From Desulfovibrio piger ATCC 29098 (GTDB lineage Bacteria; Desulfobacterota; Desulfovibrionia; Desulfovibrionales; Desulfovibrionaceae): 38,382 bases of DNA. The stretch covers positions 16,263-54,644 of the forward strand of contig NZ_DS996357.1 of the NCBI RefSeq assembly GCF_000156375.1. Direction: 5' to 3'. Positions within the stretch are counted from its first letter, which is position 1; the number at the start of each line of letters is the position of its first letter. This document shows, in pieces, positions 1 through 7,522 of the stretch. A program made the position numbers and the translations under genes. A model generated the notes under the pieces. It was not told the DNA's origin and made no database searches. It worked only from the letters and a program-made list of their open reading frames with translations.

Positions 1-1
1 G

Positions 2-283
2 AGCCACAACTCCTTCAAGGATTCTGCGGTGGTGAACCAGTACGGCACCGCCTATGATCCCATCTACCTGACCACCGAAGACTACGCTCTGGAAATCGGT
101 CTGACCAACACCTACAAGATGTACGACAACTTCACCATCATGCTGGATGCTGCCTACATCGCCATGTGGCTGGACGACAGCCGCAGCACCTGGGGCAAGA
201 ATCCCATGGCCGGCTTCGCCAACGACCGCAACGGTGTGTACGACGCCTGGAACGTGAACCTGTCCTTCGTGTACTCCTTCTAA
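2..283 (+). CDS. Outer-membrane homotrimeric porin, C-terminal fragment
   Basis: The window opens inside this gene, so only about the last 93 residues are visible. The fragment alternates aromatic and polar residues as transmembrane beta strands do. It ends in FVYSF, a C-terminal strand closing on phenylalanine, the usual recognition signal for the BAM assembly machinery. The last third resembles the end of the complete porin at 671-2194 (YLTT, then N-Y-Y-N strands, then DAW and a terminal YSF), so the two are probably tandem paralogues. Such porins are abundant general diffusion channels of the Desulfovibrio outer membrane. The true start lies outside the window; an internal GTG at 29 is not a likely start. 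Two hairpins follow the stop codon. Confidence 0.85.
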   Translation, partial: SHNSFKDSAVVNQYGTAYDPIYLTTEDYALEIGLTNTYKMYDNFTIMLDAAYIAMWLDDSRSTWGKNPMAGFANDRNGVYDAWNVNLSFVYSF

Positions 284-303
284 GCTTCGGCTTGAGAAGT
301 TCG

Positions 304-364
304 ACCGTGGGGGCTTCGGCCCCCGGTCTTTCAGCCCCGCTCCGGCGGGGCTTTTGACGTTTTG
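304..364 (+). terminator. Tandem terminator hairpins after first porin
   Basis: The first hairpin (about 309-324) is GGGGGC-TTCG-GCCCCC. The second (333-352) pairs AGCCCCGC with GCGGGGCT around a TCCG loop and runs into TTTT, then GACGTTTT. The second has the form of a rho-independent terminator for the porin ending at 283. Confidence 0.75.
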
Positions 365-516
365 GGATACCGTAACGCGGCCAGAGCGGAGCGGCCTTCT
401 TCTGCACCCCCGGCATGCAGGCCCGCACGGCAAGGCTGGCGGCTGGATCGTCCGACATGCAGGATTGCCAAATCCTGTCACGGTATGATGCGGTTCAAAA
501 AATTGTCCTTTACCTC

Positions 517-545
517 TTGACGGAGTGAAAGGGCATGCGTATGCT
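517..545 (+). promoter_or_regulatory. Sigma70-like promoter of porin gene
   Basis: TTGACG (517-522) and TATGCT (540-545) are separated by 17 bases, close to the sigma70 consensus. Transcription would start near 552 and leave a long 5' leader before the ATG at 671. Confidence 0.6.
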
Positions 546-670
546 TGCGTAATAAAATTTGTACTCAAATGGAAAAGCGTACAATTTTTGCCATATCTGG
601 CGGGGATGTCCCTGGGGAGGAACAGCCCGTGGATGCCAGAAAATTTCTCTCAGGAAGGAAGGTTTTTATC

Positions 671-2194
671 ATGAAAAAGCTGATGACCCTCGCTCTTGCT
701 GCGGGTATGCTGCTGGGCGCCGCCACCGGTGCCAGCGCCATTGATTTCAAGGCCAAAGGCCAGTGGCTGATGGGCTTCGCCGCCGGTGACGGTTCCTTTG
801 TGAGCCATACCAATAAGAAGGGCGAAAGCAAGAAGGCTGTTGACCAGGACGACGCCTTCAGCGCCATGCAGCGTCTGCGCCTGCAGTTGGACGCCGTGGC
901 TTCCGAATCCCTGTCCGGTACCGTGTACTTTGAAATCGGCGACACCACCTGGGGCCAGAATTCTTCCGGTGGCGCCCTGGGCGCTGACTCCAACAGTGTC
1001 GTGGAACTGAAGAATGCCTACATCGACTGGATGGTGCCCAACACCGATCTCAAGTTCCGTATGGGTATCCAGAACATCGCCATGCCCAACGTGGCCGGTG
1101 GTTCCGCTGTGCTGGATGACGATGTCGCCGGTATCGTGGCCAACTACCAGTTCAACGAAAACGTGGGCCTGACCGCTGTGTGGGCCCGTCCCTTCAACGA
1201 CAACTGGAATAAGACCGGCGCTTCTGAACGCTGGACGGGCGATGACGCCAACTACCACGACAACGTGGATATGTTCGCTCTGATGGTGCCCCTGACCTTC
1301 GACGGCGTGAAGGTGACCCCCTGGGCCATGTACGGCATGATCGGTGCCAATTCCTGGGATGCCATCGACAACGACCTGCACAAGGGTAGCTATCCTGCCT
1401 ACAGCCTGCGTCCCTATCCGCTGGCTTACAATGGCGGCTCTTTCAACACCGACAAGGCTTACGGCTCCGCTTTCTGGGCTGGCCTGCCCATTTCCGTCAC
1501 CGCTTTCGATCCGCTGAACATCGAGCTGGACATCAACTACGGTTACGTGGAATCCATGGGCCGCTATGAAGCCACTCGCTATGACAACATGACCACCCGC
1601 ATGGGTGACACCAAGCGCGAAGGCTGGTTGGTCAAGGCCCTGGTGGAATACAAGATGGATTGGGGTACCCCCGGTATCTTCGGCTGGTACTCCTCCGGTG
1701 ACGACGGCAACGTCAAGAACGGTTCCGAGCGTATGCCCACCCTGTCCGGCTGCGGCAACTTCATGTCCTTCATGGGTGACGCCAACTACGGTTGGGGCGA
1801 CGGCCGTCTGTACGACCGCAACCTGACCTATGCCGGTACCTGGGGCGTGGGCCTGCGCATCCACGACATGAGCTTCGTGGAAGACCTGAAGCACTCCTTC
1901 CGCGTGGCCTACTGGGGCGGCACCAACAGCCCGGCCATGGCCAAGTACGTGTCTACCTCCTACGGCTGGGATAACGGCCTGCCCGAAGGTCCGTACCTGA
2001 CCACCAACGATGGTCTGCTGGAATTCAACCTGGTGAACAGCTACCAGATCTACGAAAACCTGGAAGCCAACCTGGAACTGGGTTACATCGTGAACATGGT
2101 GGACGACGACACCTGGAAGCGCAGCTACCGCACCGACTCCTACAAGAAGCAGGACGCCTGGAAGGCTCAGCTGATCTTCGCTTACAGCTTCTAG
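671..2194 (+). CDS. Outer-membrane homotrimeric porin
   Basis: This encodes a 507-residue outer-membrane beta-barrel porin of the Desulfovibrio homotrimeric family, expected to let small hydrophilic solutes diffuse through the outer membrane. The ATG at 671 was chosen because it follows AGGAAGG with suitable spacing and begins a classic signal peptide (MKKLMTLALAAGMLLGAA) with probable cleavage after ASA near residue 23. Longer in-frame starts upstream would bury this signal. The mature part is rich in amphipathic strands, Gly, Asp, Asn and aromatic residues. It ends LIFAYSF, with the terminal Phe of BAM substrates. The gene has its own promoter and a strong terminator, so it is probably transcribed alone and strongly. 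It is a tandem relative of the partial porin upstream. Which solutes it prefers cannot be read from the sequence. Confidence 0.93.
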   Translation: MKKLMTLALAAGMLLGAATGASAIDFKAKGQWLMGFAAGDGSFVSHTNKKGESKKAVDQDDAFSAMQRLRLQLDAVASESLSGTVYFEIGDTTWGQNSSGGALGADSNSVVELKNAYIDWMVPNTDLKFRMGIQNIAMPNVAGGSAVLDDDVAGIVANYQFNENVGLTAVWARPFNDNWNKTGASERWTGDDANYHDNVDMFALMVPLTFDGVKVTPWAMYGMIGANSWDAIDNDLHKGSYPAYSLRPYPLAYNGGSFNTDKAYGSAFWAGLPISVTAFDPLNIELDINYGYVESMGRYEATRYDNMTTRMGDTKREGWLVKALVEYKMDWGTPGIFGWYSSGDDGNVKNGSERMPTLSGCGNFMSFMGDANYGWGDGRLYDRNLTYAGTWGVGLRIHDMSFVEDLKHSFRVAYWGGTNSPAMAKYVSTSYGWDNGLPEGPYLTTNDGLLEFNLVNSYQIYENLEANLELGYIVNMVDDDTWKRSYRTDSYKKQDAWKAQLIFAYSF

Positions 2195-2218
2195 TCTTTC
2201 ACGACAAAGATGCTTTTG

Positions 2219-2244
2219 AGGGGGGCGCAAGCCCCCCTTTTTTT
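2219..2244 (+). terminator. Intrinsic terminator of porin gene
   Basis: GGGGGGC (2220-2226), loop GCAA and GCCCCCC form a perfect 7-bp stem followed by seven T residues. It lies 25 bases after the porin stop codon. Confidence 0.9.
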
Positions 2245-2301
2245 ATGCCTGGCAAAGAGGGGAGAAGAGCGCCATTTCCTCCTCAGCGCCATAGTGTTGC
2301 C

Positions 2302-2330
2302 TTGCCTTAGCAGGGGCCTCTGCCTATGCT
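2302..2330 (+). promoter_or_regulatory. Possible promoter of priA
   Basis: TTGCCT (2302-2307) and TATGCT (2325-2330) are 17 bases apart. The -10 hexamer is the same as in the upstream porin promoter. It is flanked by two exact copies of GCCATAGTGT (2288-2297 and 2355-2364). The -35 match is modest. Confidence 0.4.
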
Positions 2331-2461
2331 GGGCTGGTACGACTGCTCCCCCCTGCCATAGTGTGTTCCTGCATGGCCGTATCCTTCTTTTATGTATGGA
2401 GCCGGAACCACATCTTGCCCCAGGAGATGGGGCAGATCTTCATCCCTGCCTTCGAGGTCCC

Positions 2462-4798
2462 ATGTTTGCCCGTATCGCACTGCTTTCCGCTCCTTACAGC
2501 ACCCTGACCTACGCCTTGCCCGACATTTTCCCGGAAGATTTCTGGCAAGAAGGCCTGCGCGTGGCCATCCCTCTGGGACGCGGTGCCTTGCGGGCGGGTA
2601 TGCTGATGGAGCTTCTGGAGCACAGCGATCTTCCTGACGGTGTCATCTGCAAGGAAGTGGTCTGGCCGCTGGAGACCAGGCCCTTGATTTCGGAAGAGAT
2701 CAGGGCACTGGCGCGGGATCTGGCCATCCGGCAGGGACTGGAGCCGGGGTGCGTGTTCGGACATGTCTTGCCGCAGGGCCTGCGCCAGGTGGATCTGCAC
2801 ATCCGCTGGCTGGCGACGGACAGGGACTTTGCCTGCAGGGTGAAACAGGTCACGAAGCTGGAAGCTGATGTTCGGGAGGCCCTGGCCAAGGCCCTGTGCC
2901 GGGGCGAGGCCCGTCTTGTGGCGCCGGGCCGGGATGCTGCCGGAGATGAGCTTTGCGTGCTGCGGGTGGATCCTCCCTGGTCGGTACGTCCGCAGGCCGT
3001 AAGGCAGCGCGAGATCCTTGAGTATCTGCACGAACGGGGGCAGGTCAGCCGTCGCCAGCTGGCACGGGACCTGGGTGCCGGCAGCGCTCCGGCCCTGCGT
3101 TCCTTGCTGCAGTCCGGTCTCGTGGCCCTGCGCCACGCGGACGCCGATGAACCCGATGACGAGCTGCTTCCGCCCGCGCCCCGGGCTTTTGCCCTCAGTG
3201 ACGACCAGCAGCAGGCCCTGGAGGCGCTGTGTGCTGCGGTGAATGCGGGGCGTGCTGCTTCCGTCCTGCTGTTTGGTGTGACGGGCAGCGGCAAGACGGC
3301 TGTTTATCTGGAGCTGATCCGGCATTGCCTGGAGCAGGGCAGGAGCGTTCTCCTGCTGGCTCCCGAAGTGGCCCTTGCCTGCAAGCTGCGCCGGGATGCG
3401 GCCTGCGTCCTGCCCCATGTGCCCCTGTTTTTCTATCATGGTTACCAGACCCCGGCTCGGCGGGAAGAGATCTTTCGTCGTCTGGCCAACCGTCAGGAGC
3501 CCTGTCTCGTGGTGGGGACACGCTCCGCGCTCTTCCTGCCTGTGCCGCAGCTGGGCTGTGTCATCCTGGACGAGGAGCATGACAGCTCGTTCAAGCAGGA
3601 CGAGTCCTTGCCCTATCAGGCCAAGGAGCTGGCCTGGTCGCGTATCGCACGGCAGCGCGGCCTGCTGTTGCTGGGCTCGGCCACGCCGGACATCAAGACC
3701 TTCCATGCCGCCACGCAGGGGCAGATAGATCTCCTGCGTCTGCCGGAAAGGGTAGGGGGGCGGCCCCTGCCACCGGTGGAACTGGTGGATACCAGCGGTC
3801 TGGCCGGGGAAGGGCTGCTTGCCACCCGCAGTGAGCAGGCCCTGCGCGAAGTGCTGCAACGCGGGGAACAGGCCGTTGTCCTGCTCAACCGGCGCGGCTA
3901 TGCGCCCCTGCTGTATTGCCTGGACTGCAAGGAGACCGTCAGTTGTCCGCATTGTCACATCGCACTGACCTATCATAAAGGACGGGGGCGGCTCGTCTGC
4001 CATTACTGCGGCTATGCCGTTCCCTTTCCCAGTCCCTGCCCGCAGTGCAGGAGCATGAACTTCCTTCCCATGGGGGAAGGGACGGAAAGGCTGGAGGAAT
4101 ATCTGTCCACACTGGCCGGGCAGCCTGTCCTGCGCCTTGATCGCGACAGTACCCGGCGGCCCGGGCGCATGGAAGAGATACTGGCGGCCTTTGCCCGGCA
4201 CGAGTCCCCCATCCTTGTGGGCACGCAGATGCTCTCCAAAGGCCACCATTTTCCTGATGTGACCTTGGCTATCGTGGCGGATGGCGATCTGGGGCTCAAC
4301 CTGCCGGACTACAGGGCCGCGGAGCGATCCTTCCAGCTGCTGGTCCAGTCTGCGGGCCGGGCCGGGCGCGGAGACAAACCCGGACGGGTCCTGATCCAGA
4401 CCCGCAATACCGACCACTACTGCTGGCAGTATGTCCAGAGCGGCGATTACGAAGGTTTTTACGCCGCCGAGCTGGCCCGGCGACGGCAATACGGCTATCC
4501 CCCCTTCGTACGTCTGGCCCTGCTGCGCATCTCCTTCCCTGCGGAAGATCCCGGTGGTGCCGCGGCACTGGGGGAGCTGGCCCGGATGCTGCAGACCAGG
4601 GCCCGGGAGCTGGGCGTGCGTCTGCTGGGGCCCATCCCGGCGCCTTTGGCCATGTTGCGGGGACGCAGGCGTTTTTCCTGCCTCATCAAAAGTACCGACT
4701 GGCAGTCGGTCAGGGCGCTGTATCTTGAAGCTTCGCGGCAGCAGTGCGCCAGCCGCTTGCGGCTTTTCCTTGACCTTGACCCTGTCAATATGCTCTAA
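2462..4798 (+). CDS. priA: Primosomal protein N' (PriA helicase)
   Basis: PriA is a 3'-to-5' superfamily 2 DNA helicase that recognises stalled or repaired replication forks and starts primosome reassembly so that DnaB can be reloaded. The product is 778 residues, slightly longer than E. coli PriA. It shows the N-terminal 3'-DNA-binding domain (MFARIALLSAPYSTLTY), the P-loop GVTGSGKT, the Walker B motif DEEH, and eight cysteines in paired CxxC motifs for two zinc ions (CLDCKE, CPHC, CHYCG, CPQC). The helicase motifs GTQMLSKGHHFPDV and QSAGRAGRG follow. The reading frame is open upstream to 2210, but homology to PriA N-termini and a GAGG at 2454-2457 favour the ATG at 2462. It stands alone between outer-membrane protein genes, so the neighbourhood says nothing about its role. 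Confidence 0.96.
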   Translation: MFARIALLSAPYSTLTYALPDIFPEDFWQEGLRVAIPLGRGALRAGMLMELLEHSDLPDGVICKEVVWPLETRPLISEEIRALARDLAIRQGLEPGCVFGHVLPQGLRQVDLHIRWLATDRDFACRVKQVTKLEADVREALAKALCRGEARLVAPGRDAAGDELCVLRVDPPWSVRPQAVRQREILEYLHERGQVSRRQLARDLGAGSAPALRSLLQSGLVALRHADADEPDDELLPPAPRAFALSDDQQQALEALCAAVNAGRAASVLLFGVTGSGKTAVYLELIRHCLEQGRSVLLLAPEVALACKLRRDAACVLPHVPLFFYHGYQTPARREEIFRRLANRQEPCLVVGTRSALFLPVPQLGCVILDEEHDSSFKQDESLPYQAKELAWSRIARQRGLLLLGSATPDIKTFHAATQGQIDLLRLPERVGGRPLPPVELVDTSGLAGEGLLATRSEQALREVLQRGEQAVVLLNRRGYAPLLYCLDCKETVSCPHCHIALTYHKGRGRLVCHYCGYAVPFPSPCPQCRSMNFLPMGEGTERLEEYLSTLAGQPVLRLDRDSTRRPGRMEEILAAFARHESPILVGTQMLSKGHHFPDVTLAIVADGDLGLNLPDYRAAERSFQLLVQSAGRAGRGDKPGRVLIQTRNTDHYCWQYVQSGDYEGFYAAELARRRQYGYPPFVRLALLRISFPAEDPGGAAALGELARMLQTRARELGVRLLGPIPAPLAMLRGRRRFSCLIKSTDWQSVRALYLEASRQQCASRLRLFLDLDPVNML

Positions 4799-4813
4799 TC
4801 TTGCGATTTATTT

Positions 4814-4832
4814 TTCCCGTAAGCGGGATTTT
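4814..4832 (+). terminator. Weak terminator-like hairpin after priA
   Basis: TCCCG-TAAG-CGGGA followed by TTTT lies 17 bases after the priA stop codon. The stem has only 5 bp, so efficiency is uncertain. Confidence 0.4.
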
Positions 4833-4994
4833 ACTGGGGAGAGCTCTGCGGTGCCTGCCCCGGCATTTTTGCGGCCTTTGACCGGCCCTGATGCCGGAGC
4901 GGCCGGTATGCGCGTTATAGCCGGGCACAGCAGGGCAGGAGTCAGTACCGGGCGGAAGGAGCTTGTCCGGTACTTCATGGTCAAGGGAGGAAGA

Positions 4995-6251
4995 ATGAAA
5001 GCTTTGCGTGTGGTGGGCCTGTGGGTGGCCTTGGTTCTGGGAATGGCGTCGTCCGCCATGGCTGAAGGTTTTGCGCTGACCGAGTGGAGCGCACGCGGTC
5101 TGGGTCTGGCCAGCGGCATGGTGGGCCGCGCCGACGACGTGTCGGCCATTGCCTATAACGCGGCCGGCATCACCCAGCTGCCCGGCGTCCAGGTCATGGG
5201 CGGTATGGGCCTTATCGCGCCCATGGGGACCTTGTCGCTGGATACGACCTACGGCAAGCAAGAGACCACTACCAAGCCCGCCGTGTGGGCCGCGCCGCAC
5301 GCGTACGCCAGCTGGCAGCTCAACGACAGCCTGTGGCTGGGGCTGGGCGTGTTCTCGCGCTTTGGTCTGGGCAACAGCTATGACCAGAACTGGACCGGCC
5401 GTTACAACCTGTACAGCGTCAACCTGCAGACCATTTCCGCCGTGCCCACTCTGGCCTGGAAGATCAACGACATCCTCTCCGTGTCCGCCGGTCTGGAGAT
5501 CATGAACGTGAACCTGACAACAGAACAGAAGATTCCTTTCCCGCTTGGTATACCGAACCCGGCCACTGACAGCGATATCGGAGTCCAGGCCTCGGGCTGG
5601 GGCGTAGGCGGTCATTTTGGCCTGCACGCCCGTCTGAACGATCAGTGGTCTGTGGGGCTGGCCTACAAGACCCAGGTCACAGTCAATGCCTACGGTGAAG
5701 CCAAGCATGACGGTGTGCTGAAAAATGCGGGCATGCTCAGGGACTGTGACGCCCATGGTACCGTGCAGCTGCCCGACTCTCTGGCCTTGGGCGTGGCCTA
5801 CAAGCCTCTGGACAATCTGAGCTTCGAAGTGGGCGCTGTCTGGACCCGTTGGTCCACCTACAACTCCCTGAACATCTATATGGATAACGGCAACCAGTCC
5901 ATCAGCCACAAGAACTGGAAGGACGGCTGGAACTTCAATGCCAGCGTGGAATACAAGCCTCTGGACTGGTGGAGCCTGCGTGCCGGTTTCTGGTACGAGA
6001 CCCCGGTCATCAACGAAGATCATTCCGACTTCATGGTGCCGTCCAACGGCCGTACGGCCCTGACCCTGGGCACGGGGGTGGAGTGGAACGACTTCACCAT
6101 CGACTTCGCCTACTGCCATATGTGGATCAACCCCACCAGCTATGACGATACGGACGGTCATGGGATTCTTGACAGCAAGTACATCACCGGCGGCCATTCC
6201 AAGGATACCGTGGCCAACATCTATATCCTGAGCTTCGGCTACAAGTTCTAG
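4995..6251 (+). CDS. FadL/TodX-family outer-membrane transporter
   Basis: This encodes a 418-residue outer-membrane protein of the OMPP1/FadL/TodX family, monomeric 14-strand barrels that take up hydrophobic molecules such as long-chain fatty acids or aromatics. A signal peptide spans about residues 1-24 (MKALRVVGLWVALVLGMASS, cleaved after AMA). The mature N-terminus EGFALTEWSARGLGLASGMVG, followed by DDVSAIAYNAAGIT, matches the family's hatch region; the usual NPAG motif reads NAAG here. The C-terminus ILSFGYKF ends on Phe, as BAM substrates do. The ATG at 4995 is preceded by GGGAGGAAG. A terminator follows at 6274-6304. In an anaerobe the ligand could be a fatty acid or another lipophilic compound; the sequence does not decide this. 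Confidence 0.9.
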   Translation: MKALRVVGLWVALVLGMASSAMAEGFALTEWSARGLGLASGMVGRADDVSAIAYNAAGITQLPGVQVMGGMGLIAPMGTLSLDTTYGKQETTTKPAVWAAPHAYASWQLNDSLWLGLGVFSRFGLGNSYDQNWTGRYNLYSVNLQTISAVPTLAWKINDILSVSAGLEIMNVNLTTEQKIPFPLGIPNPATDSDIGVQASGWGVGGHFGLHARLNDQWSVGLAYKTQVTVNAYGEAKHDGVLKNAGMLRDCDAHGTVQLPDSLALGVAYKPLDNLSFEVGAVWTRWSTYNSLNIYMDNGNQSISHKNWKDGWNFNASVEYKPLDWWSLRAGFWYETPVINEDHSDFMVPSNGRTALTLGTGVEWNDFTIDFAYCHMWINPTSYDDTDGHGILDSKYITGGHSKDTVANIYILSFGYKF

Positions 6252-6273
6252 GCTGCTTTCCGGCAGATTTCAG

Positions 6274-6304
6274 GGGCGTCGTCCTAGGGGCGGCGCCCTT
6301 TTTT
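6274..6304 (+). terminator. Intrinsic terminator of FadL-type gene
   Basis: A 10-11 bp GC-rich stem with two G-T pairs (GGGCGTCGTCC against GGGCGGCGCCC) is followed by TTTTTT, beginning 23 bases after the stop codon. Confidence 0.85.
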
Positions 6305-6325
6305 CATGCCCTGCGTACAGACTAT

Positions 6326-6354
6326 TTGACCAGCGGCTAGAAAGTCTCTATAGT
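6326..6354 (+). promoter_or_regulatory. Sigma70-like promoter of first Opa-like gene
   Basis: TTGACC (6326-6331) and TATAGT (6349-6354) are separated by 17 bases. The direct repeat AGAAAGTCT occurs at 6339-6347, in the spacer, and again at 6363-6371, just past the expected start site. The repeats could be an operator. Confidence 0.7.
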
Positions 6355-6429
6355 CCCGTTTGAGAAAGTCTAAACTTTATCGCCTGAACAGGCCCTGCTC
6401 TGCAGGAAACATCTCTTTGGAGGAGAGCA

Positions 6430-7086
6430 ATGAAACGCACCATCCTTGCACTGGCTCTGCTGGTGGCTCTGGTCCTGCCCGGCATGGCCAAGGCCGAAGG
6501 TACCGGTATGTACCTGGCTCCCAAATTCCTGATGACCATTCAGGAAAGCGGCACCATCGAACGCTCCGGTATGGGCGGCGTGGACGAATACTCCCAGTTT
6601 ACCCTGGGCGGCGCTCTGGCCGCCGGTTACGACTTCTGGCCCCAGTATCTGGTGCCCGTGCGTGTGGAACTGGAATACGCCCTGCGCGGCAACAGCGAAA
6701 AGAGCTGGGGCAGCAACTGGGGCAGTGTGGACTGCACCTGGAACAGCTCCACCCTGTTCGCCAACCTGTACTATGACTTCCGTAACGACAGCGCCTTCGT
6801 GCCCTACATCGGCGCCGGTATCGGTATGTCCTTCAACTACCTGGGCTTCGACCTGCACCGCAACGGCAGCGCCGTTTCCCGTGATGAAAGCACTACCAAC
6901 TTCGCCTGGAACGTGGGCGCCGGTGTGGCTTACAACGTGAACGATGCCCTGTACATCGACGCCGCCTATCGCTATGTGGACCTGGGCTACACTGAAGCCA
7001 GCGGTGCCCTGAACGGCGACCAGATCAAGGTGGGCAGCCGTCCTTACAACCACGAATTCATGCTGGGCCTGCGCTTCGCCTTCTAG
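6430..7086 (+). CDS. Opa-like outer-membrane beta-barrel protein (copy 1)
   Basis: This encodes a 218-residue small outer-membrane beta-barrel protein of the Opa/OmpA-like superfamily, with a probable 8-strand barrel. The signal peptide covers about residues 1-22 (cleavage after AKA) and the mature protein begins EGTGMYLAPKFLM. Recognisable barrel blocks are SQFTLGGALAAGYDF, the ALRGNSEKSW strand, NLYYDFRN, FVPYIGAGIGMSFNY and FAWNVGAGVAYNVND. The C-terminus HEFMLGLRFAF ends on Phe. GGAGGAG precedes the ATG. It is closely related to the gene at 7523-8173, with differences concentrated between the conserved strands, as expected for surface loops. Function is unknown: structural, adhesive and pore roles are all possible. 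Confidence 0.88.
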   Translation: MKRTILALALLVALVLPGMAKAEGTGMYLAPKFLMTIQESGTIERSGMGGVDEYSQFTLGGALAAGYDFWPQYLVPVRVELEYALRGNSEKSWGSNWGSVDCTWNSSTLFANLYYDFRNDSAFVPYIGAGIGMSFNYLGFDLHRNGSAVSRDESTTNFAWNVGAGVAYNVNDALYIDAAYRYVDLGYTEASGALNGDQIKVGSRPYNHEFMLGLRFAF

Positions 7087-7105
7087 GGCGCATCCCCTCG
7101 CGATC

Positions 7106-7140
7106 AAAAAAAGGCCGCTTCTTTGGAAGTGGCCTTTTTT
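7106..7140 (+). terminator. Terminator after Opa-like copy 1
   Basis: GGCCGCTTC-TTTG-GAAGTGGCC (9 bp with one G-T pair) is flanked by a run of A on the left and TTTTTT on the right. It could work on both strands. Confidence 0.88.
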
Positions 7141-7522
7141 ATTTTGCTTTACTTAAATAATAGTAAAAAGCTATTATTTGATTTCCCGGACGAAAGAAAG
7201 CAAGGATTTCCGCGGAAATGGAAGATTCTGTCATTGCCATGGTGATGTGACTGATTGTGATAAAAATATCATGTAAGTCGTATTTTCATTGGTTGCAGTA
7301 TATTATGCAGTATCACATTGTGTCATGGCTGGTGTTGCTGAGGGAGAGAGAAATATCCCTAAAAAAATTGCAATAAAAAAGTAATATATTTCAAATGTTA
7401 TGAAATATGGCATATAATAATTATTCTTGAAAGCTTTTCGTCTCTTTGCTAGGGAAGAAAATCCCAAATACTGCCTGTTTCCACGGACAGCGCAGTCAAC
7501 TTCTCAAAAAAAGGAGAAAAGC
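7141..7522 (+). promoter_or_regulatory. AT-rich leader region of Opa-like copy 2
   Basis: This gap contrasts with its GC-rich surroundings. It contains AAATAATAG-N7-CTATTATTT (7155-7179), the perfect 14-base palindrome ATTTCCGCGGAAAT (7206-7219), a TGTGAT/ATCATG dyad (7256-7273), GCAGTAT direct repeats near 7295-7320 and several A/T tracts. A likely promoter sits at its downstream end. No reading frame in it looks like a gene. Confidence 0.55.
7390..7418 (+). promoter_or_regulatory. Likely promoter of Opa-like copy 2
   Basis: TTCAAA (7390-7395) and a perfect TATAAT (7413-7418) are separated by 17 bases. Predicted transcription starts near 7425 and leaves a leader of about 98 bases. Confidence 0.55.

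Larger units (their letters stand above)
284..670 (+). other. Intergenic region between two porin genes
   Basis: This 387-base gap holds the terminators of the upstream porin, a 6-bp inverted repeat near 462-477 (AGGATT/AATCCT), a sigma70-like promoter at 517-545 and an untranslated leader of roughly 120 bases for the next porin. The leader contains an imperfect inverted repeat at 554-589. No gene was recognised in it. Confidence 0.6.

Noticed and set aside
650-2230. Long open frame antisense to the porin (526 codons)
   Set aside because: It mirrors the porin's codon bias, has a Val/His/Gly-rich composition unlike real proteins, and no recognisable domain; the porin with its signal peptide is the real gene.
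2390-4489. Long open frame antisense to priA (699 codons)
   Set aside because: It is an effect of high GC at third positions; PriA motifs are on the plus strand and the antisense protein shows no family features.
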